Shown one piece after another: positions 12,986-25,429 of a stretch of 64,000 nt of DNA. This DNA is from Antedon mediterranea (Eukaryota; Echinodermata; Crinoidea; Comatulida; Antedonidae), in assembly GCF_964355755.1 (NCBI RefSeq), contig NC_092675.1, positions 16,941,312-17,005,311 on the forward strand, read 5' to 3'. Under the pieces are notes generated by a model, which ran no database searches, was not told where the DNA came from, and saw only the letters and a list, made by a program, of their open reading frames with translations. The translations under genes and the position numbers were made by a program. Position 1 is the stretch's first letter; each line of letters opens with the position of its first letter.

Positions 12986-15349
12986 CTAGGGTCTCAAAAT
13001 ATGCAGATAGCAATAATATAATTGTGTTTAATTAGTATGATGGTGTCTGAGGAAATGACATCCAATATACTGTAAAGTACACAATTGCTATTCAATTTGT
13101 AGACTTTAAACTTGCGAGTAATATTAAAGTACAAGTACACAAGTAAATACTCAATCATCTAGACAGTAATTGCTAGGCTATGATTGAAGACAAGATCATA
13201 GGCAAAATCAATCTTTAGCATTGATGGCAAAAGTAGCTGTCTTGGGATAGTTGAATGTCATGCAACATATCTAATACAGTGTGTTCTATGATTGTAATCA
13301 ATTAAGCCTTCTATAGCCTGACCCTGTTTCTGATGTGAACATATAAACGATTAAACCATATTCTCTTTTGGTTATTAAATTTTGTATTGAAATTCTTAAT
13401 TGTAGGATGAATAAGGTACAGTATAGACAGTTTTCTTTCATAAATAATTCAACAATGCACAATTTGTTAATGCAAGAAATATACATTTCGTTTTACCATA
13501 TTTATTTAAATTACTGTACATACAAAAGCGAATGAATGGCAGCGTATACTGTAGCATCTAATACAAAACACTAGATTATCCGCTATTTGACCAAGTTCAA
13601 TTACTTTTCTAAATCAATTAATCAATTGTACTGTAGTAGTGCAAACTGCATACTGGGTAGATTCATCAAGTGTATGCCTGCTGTACTGTATTTAGTGCAA
13701 AGTTCAATTATAGTTCAGGTGTAATATTTGCCATTACCAATTTTTGCTACTTTTTTTATGATGATTTTGATAGCAACCTTCTTTTTCTTGCTAATTTTAA
13801 AAGAGAAATGTTGTCAAAATGTATTTTAGTTTTATTGTACCATTGCACTGTTGCAGATACTGTACTATTGTATAGTGAATAGTACTAGTATTTACAATAG
13901 AGTATAAATACTATAGCTTACTGTAAATCTTATTGACTAGTGATTGGTAATTAATATTAACTGATTAGATATCCTTTTGAATTATAAATTTCACTTTCAT
14001 TTTTGTATCATTGTTAAATTGGCAATTTACAGGTTTAGGTACAGTAGGAAGGACACTTTCTATTCTATTTTGCAGAATTTGATTTAAAGTAGTACAGGTC
14101 CGCTGGGCAATTGCCAGTAAAAATTATAATGGGCCTGTAAAACTTGCCAGTAATCGGTTTGCCCATTTGGACCATTTAATTTCACAGAAAATTTCATACA
14201 ATAAGTAATGTGTATTATAATAATAATATTGATGGCCAAAAAATGCTAGATAATCAAAACACTTTCTTGCAATTGATTGTATACTTGCATCATTGTAACG
14301 TACAGTACATCCTATACGTCTTGTAGAAATCAAGATTTGAACATTACTAATAAAAGCTACAGTATGTTGTGTGGTATACACTAAAGTTTAAACTAGACTA
14401 GGACAACTCTCACACCTCGGTCCAGCTGCACATCTACAGTACGGTTTAACTATACATACAGTATACTCTGTACTGACCAATTTACTCCCCTAAAGATACA
14501 ACATTGTTTACTGGAAGTCATTAACCTTTGTAACAATGACACTAAAGTTAAACACTTAGAGGGACATTGTTTAGTTTATGCTTTAAAGTCAATAGAATAT
14601 TGCCTCATTTTGTATGCGAACTATGGTATTGAAGTGTGTCTTATCCTACTGTAGCTATGAGTCAGAGCAACACTGCAAGTGTAAACGCAGAATCTTAAAT
14701 AGCTGAAAGATATAGGTTGTAGTTTTGTTGTTTATAGTATTTAACAAACTGAAAGAAACAGTAAAAACAATAAGGTTTTCTTTAAAATTGTTTTTTTGGC
14801 GTCATAAATACAGTACTGTACAGTATTTAGATTTATTATGGTTTCCAAGTTTTAATCAACCCAATACCATAATGTTGACAAATGATGATTATTAAAACTT
14901 CAGGAAATGTTAAAGTCTCTAATAGAAGTAGTACTGTACACAGCTGTATAGTAGACTAAAGAAGGCTAAAAGCATTGGATTAACAGTGCTGTGTACTGTA
15001 TACAATCTGTACAGTATCCAGTCCACACATGGTAGATAAATAACTTAAAATAATTTGTATAAAGTTACTTTAAATGTTAATCATAGTGGACATTAATTAG
15101 CCCAGATATAATAGTTCTACTTTATTCCATTTGTTCCAGGTCATTGGATTCCTTGACCAATAATAATTATACATACTATACTTAATAAGATTAGAATAGT
15201 ACAACTACAAAACAAGATACTGTATACCTTTACATTTTTCCTTTTTGACCACTGGGCCTGTTTTTGATGAAGAAAAAAATGGTAGTCATACATGTAGGGC
15301 TATTTTATAGCTTAACGATAAACTGTGATTGTGTTTGTCTATTACGTGA
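12986..15349. other. noncoding stretch, no gene seen
   Basis: AT-rich sequence with numerous TACAGTA/TACTGTA words, for example near 13625, 14810 and 14990. The open frames are short and unrelated to known proteins. No tandem array or element with clear termini was identified. Confidence 0.5.
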
Positions 15350-15535
15350 CTAGCTTACCTGGATAAACCGAAAAGAAATGGTGAGGTATGCATGGGCGTT
15401 GCCGCCCACCTGAGGGCGTGGCGCATGGGCGATACCACTGTCTTGGAGGGGAGTTCATGAATAAAAATGTAAATTTCCCCTCTAATAGGTGTCCCCTGAA
15501 TAGAGGTCCCAAGAGGTTCAATAACAGTTGAAAAT
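15350..15535. repeat. interspersed repeat, relative of the 11.8/12.2 kb locus
   Basis: GTGACTAGCTTACCTGGATA and the following AAACCGAAAAGAAATGGTGAGG match the two flanks of the 5S SINE (near 11796-11820 and 12221-12240) as one continuous sequence. It is therefore the uninterrupted form of the same repeat. It also holds a single diverged copy of the motif that forms the 37-bp array. Beyond 15470 it runs into AGGTGTCCCC-type motifs that recur around 17560-17700. Confidence 0.6.
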
Positions 15536-16535
15536 AGTAGTTGACTTAGTTCTGCAGAAATGCATTCATTTCAATTCTATCAATAAATGAATGAAAAGTA
15601 TTGTAATAAACCTATGACACTGTATATTTTTCCCATATGGTGACTCAGTCTTTAGAACTGTTGGAAAGAATGGGTTAACTTAAAGTCTTGTCTGCAAAAT
15701 ACATCTAAACGATATTTATGATTTAAAAATAAATTCTGATGTATTTAGTACTGGTTGGAGACAACCTATTACATGTGTCTTTTCACTCTGTTATTTAAAA
15801 AAACTAGTGTCAAATATAATGCATTGCCTTTCTCATAGCATGAAATATAGCTATAAAATACAGTATATTCAAGATGTCGAGAAGGTATGGAAAGTGCATG
15901 GAGGTAATAAAGAAATATTTGATGATGTCAGTAAACTCTACTTTACTATTTTTACAACTTGTTAATTGATCACAATTCTGATAATTGAGTTGTCAGAGAA
16001 GAGTGTTCTAATTTGCTCAATCTTGCATACTGGAGTCAATACACTATGAAGGTACCATTATCCCCTCTTCATGGATGCCCAGTAAATGGACACTGCAATT
16101 CATGTGAGAATTTTATATTTCTTCTGCCAACCAAATTCATATTCATACCAAAGATTCTTAGATGTTTATTATCAAATTATGAGAAAGTGTAATACTGTGT
16201 ACATCACTACTACTATGCCTATATTGCATACCTCTATGCGGCTATAGAAATTTATTAAGCGTATCAGCCCTGTTATTGTGTTAGATAATTCTTTTAAATA
16301 GTATTATTAGACACCTTAATATGCACTTGGCTATTATTTGTCCTACTAATATTTCTATTCAAATTGACTGATGTAATGGAGCATGAAAAAGGAATTGTGT
16401 AATCACAATCATTATATTTAACAGGTTTATTATTAGTAAACTCTCAGTTACGATCTATAGAATAGAGAATGTTTGATTTGAAATGTGCAAACCAAAAATA
16501 ACCCTGCGCAACAACAGTTTGCATAGTTGGTATGT

Positions 16536-16759
16536 CAAGCACAATGTGCATGCCCTATTGCTTCAAGCACAATGTGCATGCCCTATTGCTTCAAGCACAA
16601 TGTGCATGCCCTATTGCTTCAAGCACAATGTGCATGCCCTATTGCTTCAAGCACAATGTGCATGCCCTATTGCTTCAAGCACAATGTGCATGCCCTATTG
16701 CTTCAAGCACAATGTGCATGCCCTATTGCTTCAAGCACAATGTGCATGCCCTATTGCTT
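16536..16759. repeat. tandem repeat, 28-bp unit, 8 copies
   Basis: Eight essentially identical units begin every 28 bp from 16536 to 16732. The unit contains GCACAATGTGCATGCCC, including the perfect 11-bp inverted repeat GCACA-A-TGTGC. Because 28 is not a multiple of three and the unit has no stop in any plus-strand frame, all three frames stay open and give overlapping repetitive peptides. These are an artefact of the array rather than a gene. The absence of unit divergence indicates a young array. Confidence 0.95.
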
Positions 16760-18698
16760 CCAGCCTCCCTGCAATAGTATAATATTGGAGATCCTTACAT
16801 TATTACATTATTTTACTATCAAATGTATGGTAAAATCAGATTTTTCTATTACTGAATATTGGTTTATTTACTTGCAATTTATTAAAATCTCACAACAGTA
16901 AATAACAATACTGTATGGCATTTATCAGCTAATAATAGATGAAGACATTTTTAGGTTTTAGTTGTAAATTATAATTTTTTTAATGTGCATCACTGTATGA
17001 ATGCTTCTGTGATAATGAAAATACCATTAAATTACTTTTAAAGGTACTAAGTGTACCTGTTCCTCTTAAATTGTATACTATAGTAATAAATATTACTTTG
17101 GTATATAGTACCTATAATCTTGAAAATGATATTATATGGCAGAAATACCAGCTAATGGTTCATTTGATGGAGATATTCATTAGATCAAAGGAAACGACTT
17201 TGTCAAAAACACCCTTACAATTTGAGGTTAATCTAGCTAATTCCTCCTACAATGTGTGCTTGAAACAGCGTTCCATTATGCGATTGGCTTTATACATGCA
17301 GTGCATAAGATCTACACGTTTCGGCTGTCACTTTCAATGTATTTTCCTGATTAACTGAAGATTTGAGGCAAATGTGACCTAATTTGGATTTTTTTCATTC
17401 TTATGCAAAAAATTGAGTGTTTAATATGCAAATTGTTTAATTGTGAAACATTTGATTGAAATTTTTGGATTTTGCATATGTCCAAAAATGATGAAATCAT
17501 TTTTTGTTTATTTGTTTTATAGATGTTCCTTGATCTACAGTATTTATGTAGAACCTCTTTTAAGGAGACACCTTTAAAACCAAATAAAGCATTCTCTAAT
17601 TAGGGATTTGCTGTAATGTTATCCATTCATGCATGGAAGTATCTCTTTAATAGTAGTGTCCCTGAATGGGTGTTCCCCTTAAATATGGTTGTCCCAAAGG
17701 AGGGATTCTTATACAGATGTATAGATATAGATTTTTGTACACTTTTCCTTAGCATTTTATTAAATAACCAGATGTCTATCTTCCATTTATTGAACATAAC
17801 AGCCTTTTGTAATTGACCCACATAAATCACAGACCAACAATATTAATGTACATAGTATGACCAATGCATGATTGACATACAGAATGTTAAATCTGAGCAT
17901 ACAGGATTAGTCTCGCATGAATAATGTCTTTTGTCGTAAAGATAAAAATCATACACTGTTCATCCACACTTTTTAATAGCTCGTAAAAAGTAAAATGCAT
18001 ATTGCAAATTTTTGTTAATGCTCTTCCTCCTACTAAATACACCGTAAAAAGTTATCGTACTGAAATTTGGGATTTTTTGATAAACCAAAAAAATTACATA
18101 ATGTTAAAACAAGCTTGTCATTAACCTAAATTAGAACTACAAAAGGTACGTTCACATAAGATTTTATCGTGCTTTCATATCGTGATATTGAATATCACGT
18201 AATAGCAGGAAGAGCGTTCACATAGAATTTTAACATCGTGATACGGTAAGTATGCTAATGAGGTGCACTGATGCGTGAAAGGCCAAACACACATGTGGGA
18301 AGCCTGGGGTAGCACTAACATTTCATTTTGTTTAGCCATTTGGCGAAAGTCAAAATATTTTTTTTAGTCAAATCAGTTTATCTATAGCCAAAATGGCTAA
18401 AGTCAAATTTTTTTATTTAGCCAAAATTTAAAATTGTTGAAATATAATGTTAAAAACATTTTAATCAATTTATCTTTGTCAACAGGTCTATACACTGTTC
18501 CCTGAACATTTTTGTAAGGTATTGAGATAAAGAACCATGCCTAAATCACTCTGTATGATTAAAAAAAAAAACATTCTTTTTGTATTTTTTTTACATGATC
18601 AAAACAAATTGTTCAAATTGTTTTTAATCATACAGCATTCATACAGTTATCAATTTAATAAGAAACATTTTACATTTTTCTGAAATCCCCTGAACGCT
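16760..18698. other. noncoding stretch with a diverged repeat and a small palindrome
   Basis: No gene seen. Around 17560-17700 there are GTGTCCCTGAATGGGTGTTC-like motifs, a diverged cousin of the 15470-15510 repeat. CGTGATATT-G-AATATCACG at 18181-18199 is a perfect 9-bp-arm palindrome flanked by two similar TTCACATA stretches (near 18150 and 18214), possibly an eroded MITE. Confidence 0.45.
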
Positions 18699-19373
18699 AT
18701 GTTACTTTTGTTTTTTACGCTTGGCTGGTCATTTGTGTGTGACGGCTTCCATCGTGTACCAGGCAAAAATCGTGTCCTAGACTTCACAGTCACTCAGCTC
18801 AGCATCACCACCGCGCAGCGGGTTAATGTTTTTAAATTGGGTATGCTCAAGAGGTGCGAAAGTGCAGAACCGCCGGCCTAGGCCTACAAAATCATGTACA
18901 ACAACGGTATATCAAGGCTGCGCCGAAGCGTTTCTGGCATGCAGGGCGAGAAATTTATCCCGATTATTTATTTACACACAACACAACACAGAAGCCGGCG
19001 GCCGACACCCCGCTCAGATGCACGTGTGTGTTTAGCTAAATCCCCGTTAGACTCTACCATTTCCCGCATGTTGTTTTGTTTACACTGACGCACGAGGGAA
19101 GTTTATTATGGGTAAAATATGAAACTACATTAAATTGAAAGACTCTAAAATGCATAACGCATACATTTTTGATTTCGATAAGATTAAATTCATCGAAGAT
19201 ACTATAATGTTTCTTTTTAATCTGAAAAGTACACCCCTATCGAAAAATAGACAATCCCGGTAATTAGCCGACCGTCGGCTATGTAGTCGTTTGTGCAGCG
19301 CACAACACGTGATAGTTTGGGTAGACTTCATCATCCATGTGTCGTGTAACGTCTGTCTCTCTGTGCAGTCTAC

Positions 19374-19454
19374 CTCTGCTATCTCCATCTTTTTGAAATA
19401 ACAAAGAGACGCCTGGTACATATTTTTCGCCAATCTGGAAACGTTTTCGCCCAT
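19374..19454 (-). CDS. candidate minus-strand first coding exon, unknown protein
   Basis: Read on the minus strand, an ATG in a strong Kozak context (CGCCATGGGC) opens 27 codons beginning MGENVSRLAKNMYQ and ending KKMEIAE. The next bases, GAG|GTAGAC, could be a splice donor in phase 0. A CCAAT motif lies about 15 bp before the ATG. The surrounding 18.7-19.5 kb is GC-richer than the rest, as a promoter region might be. The frame stays open beyond the donor to 19125, which would add lower-complexity residues. I do not recognise the protein and found no second exon downstream on that strand. If real it would be a head-to-head neighbour of POMGNT1; a chance frame is at least as likely. Confidence 0.2.
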
Positions 19455-19628
19455 GGCGACTTGGCGATTGGCCAGTGCGAGCCTAGGAAGCGATTGTTGA
19501 TTTGTTTTTGTAGTGTGAGAGCCTCTATATAGTAGTAGTAACAGCTATAGGTTAAATGTCTAGATAAGGTGTTTTTTAACAATTTGTGTATTTCTGTTGT
19601 ATTAAAAGCAAATGTAAATATATATTTT

Positions 19629-20075
19629 ACGAGTAATTTGAAACTAAAATTATAACTTTCTCACTAGTGGTTGCTGAGATATTGATATGGCTATTTTCTT
19701 GACCAATGGTCAAATATGTTCACGGCCATTTTTGGCAAAAGTTGTCCATTAAAGTGATTAGAAATTATACTGTATGTATCTTCTGAGTATTTTGACACCA
19801 ACTCTGATCATATCTGTTTCTGATATTTGAAAAGTGTGCTCCAAGCCAAAAATGTTTGTGCTTGCTATGTCAAACGTCAAAATTAGGGATTTATTTACAG
19901 TTTTATGATTTGCAAGTAATTTAAGACCACAATTATCATTTTCTGACCAGTGGTTGATGAGATATTCATATGGCCAATATCTTGACAAAAGGGGTTTTGG
20001 CAAAGGTTTCCCATTAGAGTGTATAGAAACATGGGTCTTTTGAGTAATTTGACACAAAATATTCCAATACACCCA
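19629..20075. repeat. two diverged tandem copies of a ~283-bp repeat
   Basis: A segment at 19629-19815 containing TAGTGGTTGCTGAGATATTG, CTTGACCAATGG, TTTTGGCAAAAG and CTGAGTATTTTGACAC recurs about 283 bp downstream (19912-20075) as CAGTGGTTGATGAGATATTC, CTTGACAAAAGG, TTTTGGCAAAGG and TTGAGTAATTTGACAC. The copies are clearly related but well diverged. Minus-strand frames of up to 152 codons across it resemble no known protein and probably reflect chance. Confidence 0.65.
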
Positions 20076-20215
20076 AAAGTTACGCAAAGTCTTAACTTTG
20101 ACCATATTGACCTTTTGGCCCCTGTACTGATCAAGTATCCCAATTTTTTTTCCGTCAACAGCAAAAATTGATTTGTATTGATAATGATATAAAGAAGCAA
20201 AAAACATTGTTGGCA

Positions 20216-21589
20216 TAGTTTGCTATATGTACAGTAGGTGCAGGTGAACCCTTTCTGGCTCCCTAACTACTCTATTTGCAGGGCGGATTGAACGAGGACA
20301 AATTTATTCACCAGGTTATACATATTTTTTAGTGTCACATCACATGATACATTGGTCTATTTAAAATCAATCCACAACTGTACTACATCGAATATTTTAT
20401 TATTACATTATTTTAATGTATTTACTGAAATTCATGACAACAATATTTAATATGCATATATACTGTAGGTTTAGGATAGTTAGTAAGTTGGCCCTATCCC
20501 CACCGTTTACATACAATACATGTTTTAATTCATGAAAAAAAAAAATTTCGGCCTAGAAATTATTTATTTACAATGTCTATGTAGGAATTAGCTTTGTTTA
20601 AAAAATCAGTTCCCTGTCAAGTCTGTAATATTGAAGAATATGAAATCATATACACATGCACCACAATTATATTTTTTTATCGATTTCGTGGTTAAAAATC
20701 AGTAGTTAACAAAATAAAGACAAGTTGCTGCGTGTGTGCAAATAGCAGTGTGTCAGCCTTTTTCGTGAGGTCTTCGTGCATGCCTTTGTGGTGGATCGAG
20801 TGGGTTTGATACATCCATGGTTGGACGGTCTAGCTTTCGAAATAGTCCTGGCTGTTTCACATTAATTTCTGGTTTGTTCTCCAGATTTCGATCAGGTATT
20901 TTATTCTTTAATCGTCTAACTCACTTGAAGCTGGCTGTCAACAAAATCAAAACAACAACAATGGTGACTTTTTCTGGTGGGTGGCCGAGATGCATGTTAA
21001 CCAGAATTAACGTGCTCTTCGAGAGAATGTTAACCAGAATTAACGTGATAAACAAGATCATGTTAACGAATTTCTGCAGGTTCATATAGAACATCATGAT
21101 ATTAGAAACTCACGATCATTTATGAATGTGAACCTATAGCTTTAGTTTTTTGTTTGTTTACCCTTTTATATTGGCATTTTATGCAATAAAAAAGCCATTG
21201 GAAACATTATATTTATGTACAGTTTGCAATATGGTCATCTCAACTCTCGATGGACTATTTGATAGTGATATAAATGGTACACTACATGTATTAAAAGTGG
21301 AAGTGGACAAATATTCAGCTTCTATATCATGTATGTGTGAAAACATTTCTGCAGTCTAAACTTTATACTAAACAAAAAACTAAAAGTAAACTGAACAAAC
21401 AACTAAAACTGAAAAAAAAACTAAAACTGAACAAAAAACTAGGTGATTTTGCAATAATGGGTTTCTTTAATAAAATATGAGGCTATTATTATTAATGTAG
21501 TATTGTCTTGTATTACTGTGTAATTTAAAATCTTGGTAATATTGTATTAAATTATTATTAAATATATCACATTTATTATGTTTTCCCAG
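20216..21589. other. noncoding stretch before the POMGNT1 first coding exon
   Basis: No gene seen. ATGTTAACCAGAATTAACGT occurs twice (20994 and 21027), each with a GTTAA..TTAAC inverted core. 21365-21440 is a low-complexity AACTAAAACTGAACAAA-like run. TTTTCCCAG at 21581-21589 is a possible splice acceptor for a 5' UTR exon leading to the ATG at 21710. Confidence 0.45.
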
Positions 21590-21709
21590 GTATTTACTGT
21601 ATATGGCGACTTTATAAAGACAAATGTCATGTGGCAGGTTATCCTACCGAGTGTTTTATAGTTTGTGATTTTACAACAACTACCGAGTGTAACCTCACTC
21701 GGATACGGG

Positions 21710-21838
21710 ATGGAATCTTGGCGTCCTAATCCCCATGCAAAGCCATTTATTCCCAGGCGGAGAAACTACACCTCACTTCATATACCAGGAACGTACCACA
21801 GAACAGCAACAAAGCGTTTATTGACAAAGATATGCCAG
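21710..21838 (+). CDS. POMGNT1 homologue, coding exon 1 (cytoplasmic tail)
   Basis: Forty-three codons begin at an ATG in a strong context (GGGATGG), with an in-frame TAG at 21659-21661 upstream. The exon ends TGCCAG|GTAAGG, a consensus donor in phase 0. The residues MESWRPNPHAKPF match the start of vertebrate POMGNT1 (MDDWKPSPLIKPF in human), and the exon ends at KICQ where human has RRFCQ just before the membrane anchor. POMGNT1 is a Golgi type II membrane enzyme that adds GlcNAc in beta-1,2 linkage to O-mannose on alpha-dystroglycan. This exon supplies the basic cytoplasmic tail. It joins in frame to the exon at 45220. The assignment rests on remembered family sequence, exon order and matching phases. 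Confidence 0.85.
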
Positions 21839-21879
21839 GTAAGGACATTTTTGTTAAATACCGTACTGACGCGGCTATA

Positions 21880-21960
21880 AGGCCATACTCTGGAATAAGC
21901 CCACCCCCAAATTTTGACTATAAGCCCACCCATATTCGAAGATCTACAGTAGGTTCCATA
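21880..21960. repeat. fragment with ATAAGCCCACC motif repeats
   Basis: ACTCTGGAATAAGCCCACCC is followed 20-odd bp later by GACTATAAGCCCACCC. The design, ATAAG plus a C-rich heptamer repeated at short spacing after a purine-rich terminus, recalls the element ends at 28.4 kb and 28.9 kb, although the sequence differs. It begins about 40 bp after the POMGNT1 exon 1 donor. Termini are not clear. Confidence 0.45.
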
Positions 21961-22108
21961 TTTACATTAAATTTTGTATTTGGTAAGGGCGAGTATTAAT
22001 TTTGTGATGGTCGACCCATCTGGCGACTTCCATACACCGCATATTATAACCAAGCTAGGCTATATCAGGACTAGCGGTCCTGTTTTGTTTCATCCCGAGC
22101 AAAGATCA

Positions 22109-23005
22109 CTGCACACACTACGCTTGAATCACAATTTACTAACCCTCAATATAAAGAAAACAAAATTTATGTTATTTGGAACTAGAATATCACTTAGTAA
22201 ATTCAATAATATTTCTGTTTCTATTAATGGCAATGATGTCGAAAGAGTTGACAATTTTAAATATCTTGGACTAATACATTTGATTCATTTATGTCATGGA
22301 AACAGCATGTTGAACAAGTAGCTTCTAGAGTATCACAACGTATCGGTATTATTCGTAGATTAAGATATTATATTCCAAATTTTGCTTTAAGACTACTTGC
22401 TAATGCAATAGTATTACCCTGTTTTGATTACTGTAGTAATGTTTGGTCAAATTGTAACTTAGAACTTGTTAATTGTCTTCAAGTACTTCAAAATAGAGTA
22501 GCTAGAATCATTCTTTATGCTGATATGTACACCCCTATAACAGAATTGATGTCCTCACTAAAATGGAAGAGTGTCCATGACAGATGGGAAAATGATTTAT
22601 TAATTACATTATTTAAATGCATACAGGGTTTAGCACCATCTTATTTAGCAAATCTATTCAAATTTATGGACACTTTTCACACAAAAAATACAAGAAGTCA
22701 ATCAACTAAAACTCTAAATGTTCCAGCATGGAACAATACTTATGGAAAGAGAATGTTTAATTATAGAGCATCAACCTTATGGAATAATCTTCCTGTACAT
22801 ATCCGTAAAAATTGTGAGACATTTACCGGTAGTCAAGTTGAATTTAAACATCTTGTATAACTTCTATTGTACATAGTTTTAATATAGCTTTTACTTTTAT
22901 TTTTCTTGTATTTTTTTCCAAATCTGGACCTCTTGGGAGACCAGTACTTGTGTATTGAAAGAGCTATTCCAGAATAAAGAAAGATTTGTATTGTATTGTA
23001 TTGTA
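22109..23005 (+). mobile_element. 5'-truncated non-LTR retrotransposon (reverse transcriptase C-terminal part)
   Basis: The translation contains the late reverse-transcriptase blocks LNIKKTKFMLFG (about 22140-22185), DNFKYLGL, then FDSFMSWKQHVEQ, the thumb region, and VLQNRVARII with a downstream PAWNN..WNNLPVHIR region typical of LINE ORF2 C-termini (CR1/Jockey-like group). A frameshift at about 22276-22283 separates YLGL from FDSFMSW, so the frame is broken. The endonuclease and the catalytic palm blocks are missing. The frame stops at 22858-22860, and the 3' end runs into a short TTGTA microsatellite (22987-23005), as many CR1-like elements do. It is a dead insertion in intron 1. Confidence 0.85.
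22291..22860 (+). pseudogene. reverse transcriptase C-terminal frame
   Basis: This is the longest single open frame in the window (189 codons) and belongs to the retrotransposon above. It covers the end of the RT thumb region and the C-terminal extension, with VSQRIGIIRRLRYYIP, FDYCSNVWSN and LQNRVARIIL as recognisable family blocks. No catalytic FADD-type motif is present because the 5' part is missing. The first codons are not a natural start: the real protein would enter from the other frame before 22276. Confidence 0.85.
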
Positions 23006-25331
23006 CAAGTCGCCAAAATGGAAATCTCCTGTTTGGTATCGGCTGCCATAAACAGGCTTATTAAATTTCTTTTAACAAACATTGTATATTTGCTTTTCTG
23101 CTTGATAAATTCTTGTTCAATTGATGTTTAAAATAAGATATTCTATGATAAATTACACAAACTATAATAAGTTAAATTTTCCGATATTCTACACCTCGTG
23201 TGTCGCAACACACTGTGAGGGTGCTTGTGTGGTGGTTTCAGAGGAGGGATGATTGAATACACAGTACATTTGTTGTTTTTGACGATCTCCATTTTTTTTT
23301 TTGAATAGCACAGATGACAAGATAATAGATTGTTGTGTGATATCAATATTTGTTGATGAATTAATAGTACAGACTGTATTTTAACATGTTTTGTTATAAG
23401 TACAGTGTATTCCATTCACCTGGATAAACCAACAATAGTCTATTCTTTCTGAAGAGATAACTGTACAGTTATAATATAATACAAAAAGAATAAAGTTTTT
23501 CAACATCCCTAAACCAATAATGATGTAGTCCATAATTGTTGCATTCAACAACCTGGGAGTGATCTCATTTAACCACACATTATTTATTTTTTGATTGATG
23601 CGTTTCGACCTTTAAAACTGAAGTTGCTGATTTGAGTCTTCTCTGAACTCACACTATAATTAGGTATCCCAATGATGCGGATTTTTGTTACGGTGATTCG
23701 AACACGTTCTTGAAATTTCAAAAAGTGATGTGTCTTTGAAGTTAAAAATATACTATTTTTTATCTACCCATGTGAATAAAACTATGTCTGGAAAGATCTT
23801 GTTTAAGGGTTTATTTATATATATTTTTAATCTATGTTTATTAAATTTTAATAGAAAACGTGAGTTAAAAAGGAGGTAAAAAAGCCGGCGCTCTGAAATT
23901 TGTGTGCTAAAAATACCTTTGGAAAACGCCTACCTATTTTCAAAACACAATCACACGGCAGCCATAATAGGTGGTGGAGTAATTTTTGTTGCATGTTATC
24001 AGGCTTTAGATACTCTTTATGTAAATCGCTTATTATTATGTTCAACCGCCTCAATTTTAATTCTTTTTCATTATCAAAATCTGGCTATAAATTTAGTATT
24101 CAATTAAAGCTAATTTATATTTCTGTATTTGACTTTGCGTGGCTGTCGTGCGAAGAGGCCAACCACTGAAATCAAAATTCCCTACCGAAATTAAAAGTGT
24201 TTATCATTTTCCTTACAGGGGGGTTCAGTTCTCAGCTTATTACTAAAGTACCGTTGCCCAGATACTCCCGCAGTGGACTGTTCCATTTTCGGAACTAGTC
24301 TTCCCTGTATACGAGGCATGACGAAAAATGTCACTTCTCATGGAATATTTGCTTCAAAATGTCAATTTTACGGATTGATTAAATTATTTAATAAGTGGGG
24401 TATTAATCAAGCTAACTATATAAAGCAAGTACGTTAGGAATAAATGTACCGAATCCATTCTATGTAGGCGGTCGAAAAACGTTTCTTGGCCTAAACTTTT
24501 CTTAAATTACATTCTATGCAATGCAAAAAAAATGAAGTCAATTTATACACTGGTTCAAAAGTTAAAAATCATTTAAAGACGGGACCTTTTTGATTTTCGA
24601 GGACCCCTAAAAAAATTTGTCTTGTACAATTCTGTGGTGTCTATGAGTTTGGCAAAAATAAGAACTTTAAAGTTATTATTAAAATTTATAGCCCTTCAAC
24701 TTCAACTTTGAATGAATAATCTGATTTCAATCATTTAAATTGCAAAAGTTTAGGTTCAGTAAAGTTACATTTGATTAACTGAAAAAGAAAAAGTACCATC
24801 ATTATTTGATTTTTTACATTGTGATACCTACTATATCAATGTCATTTTAACATTAAATTTGCTTTGAACAGTATCTCTTTTCTAGTGAATGTATTTCAAC
24901 ATAGAATATATTAAATTAGCAACATAGATTATGAATTAAAATATTCCTATCTCATAACACATGTTGTATCATCTGACTTGTTTTGGTGAGTTCAAAGTTC
25001 AAATTTGAAATACAAAACAATAATTGTATCATAAAACAATTTTAAATTTTATTCAACAATTAAAAAAAATATTTCAAGAAGTTGATAACATCTATATTAT
25101 TAAAGAAACAATGTCACACAACGATTTTGTGATAATGTTAAAATAATTATGATTATTATTATTTTCTATGAAACTGACAAGGACAGCTTGTTGATAATTC
25201 AAAAATCAATTACCAGTATACTGTATGTATATGTTTTGGACACCTAGTTTATCTTTGTCATTTGGTTGTTTGATTTCAGATTGTATCGCACATTATTTTC
25301 TTCCATTTCAATGATTGAAATAGTCTGGGCT

Positions 25332-25429
25332 CCAGACGGAGTTTTGTCTTAATATTAGTAAAAATATAAATATTTTTGCACATATGGCGTTTCATACGTG
25401 TATTACTTTAGTTTGGATACTCCGTCTGG
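25332..25429. repeat. 98-bp element with 11-bp inverted ends
   Basis: CCAGACGGAGT at 25332 is mirrored by ACTCCGTCTGG at 25419-25429. The interior is AT-rich and noncoding. The size suits a very small MITE, but no target duplication is apparent and short inverted repeats can arise by chance. Confidence 0.35.

Noticed and set aside
16483-16901. Repetitive proteins (HNVHALLLQAQCACP and similar) from 81-124 codon frames
   Set aside because: They are the same 28-bp array in different frames.
18699-19088. Overlapping plus-strand frames, one starting with a signal-peptide-like MLLLFFTLGW
   Set aside because: Three frames are open at once because the patch is GC-rich; none resembles a known protein or has consistent splice sites.
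19758-20216. 152-codon minus-strand frame
   Set aside because: It covers a diverged noncoding tandem duplication, has no domain, and is not preserved in the sister copy.
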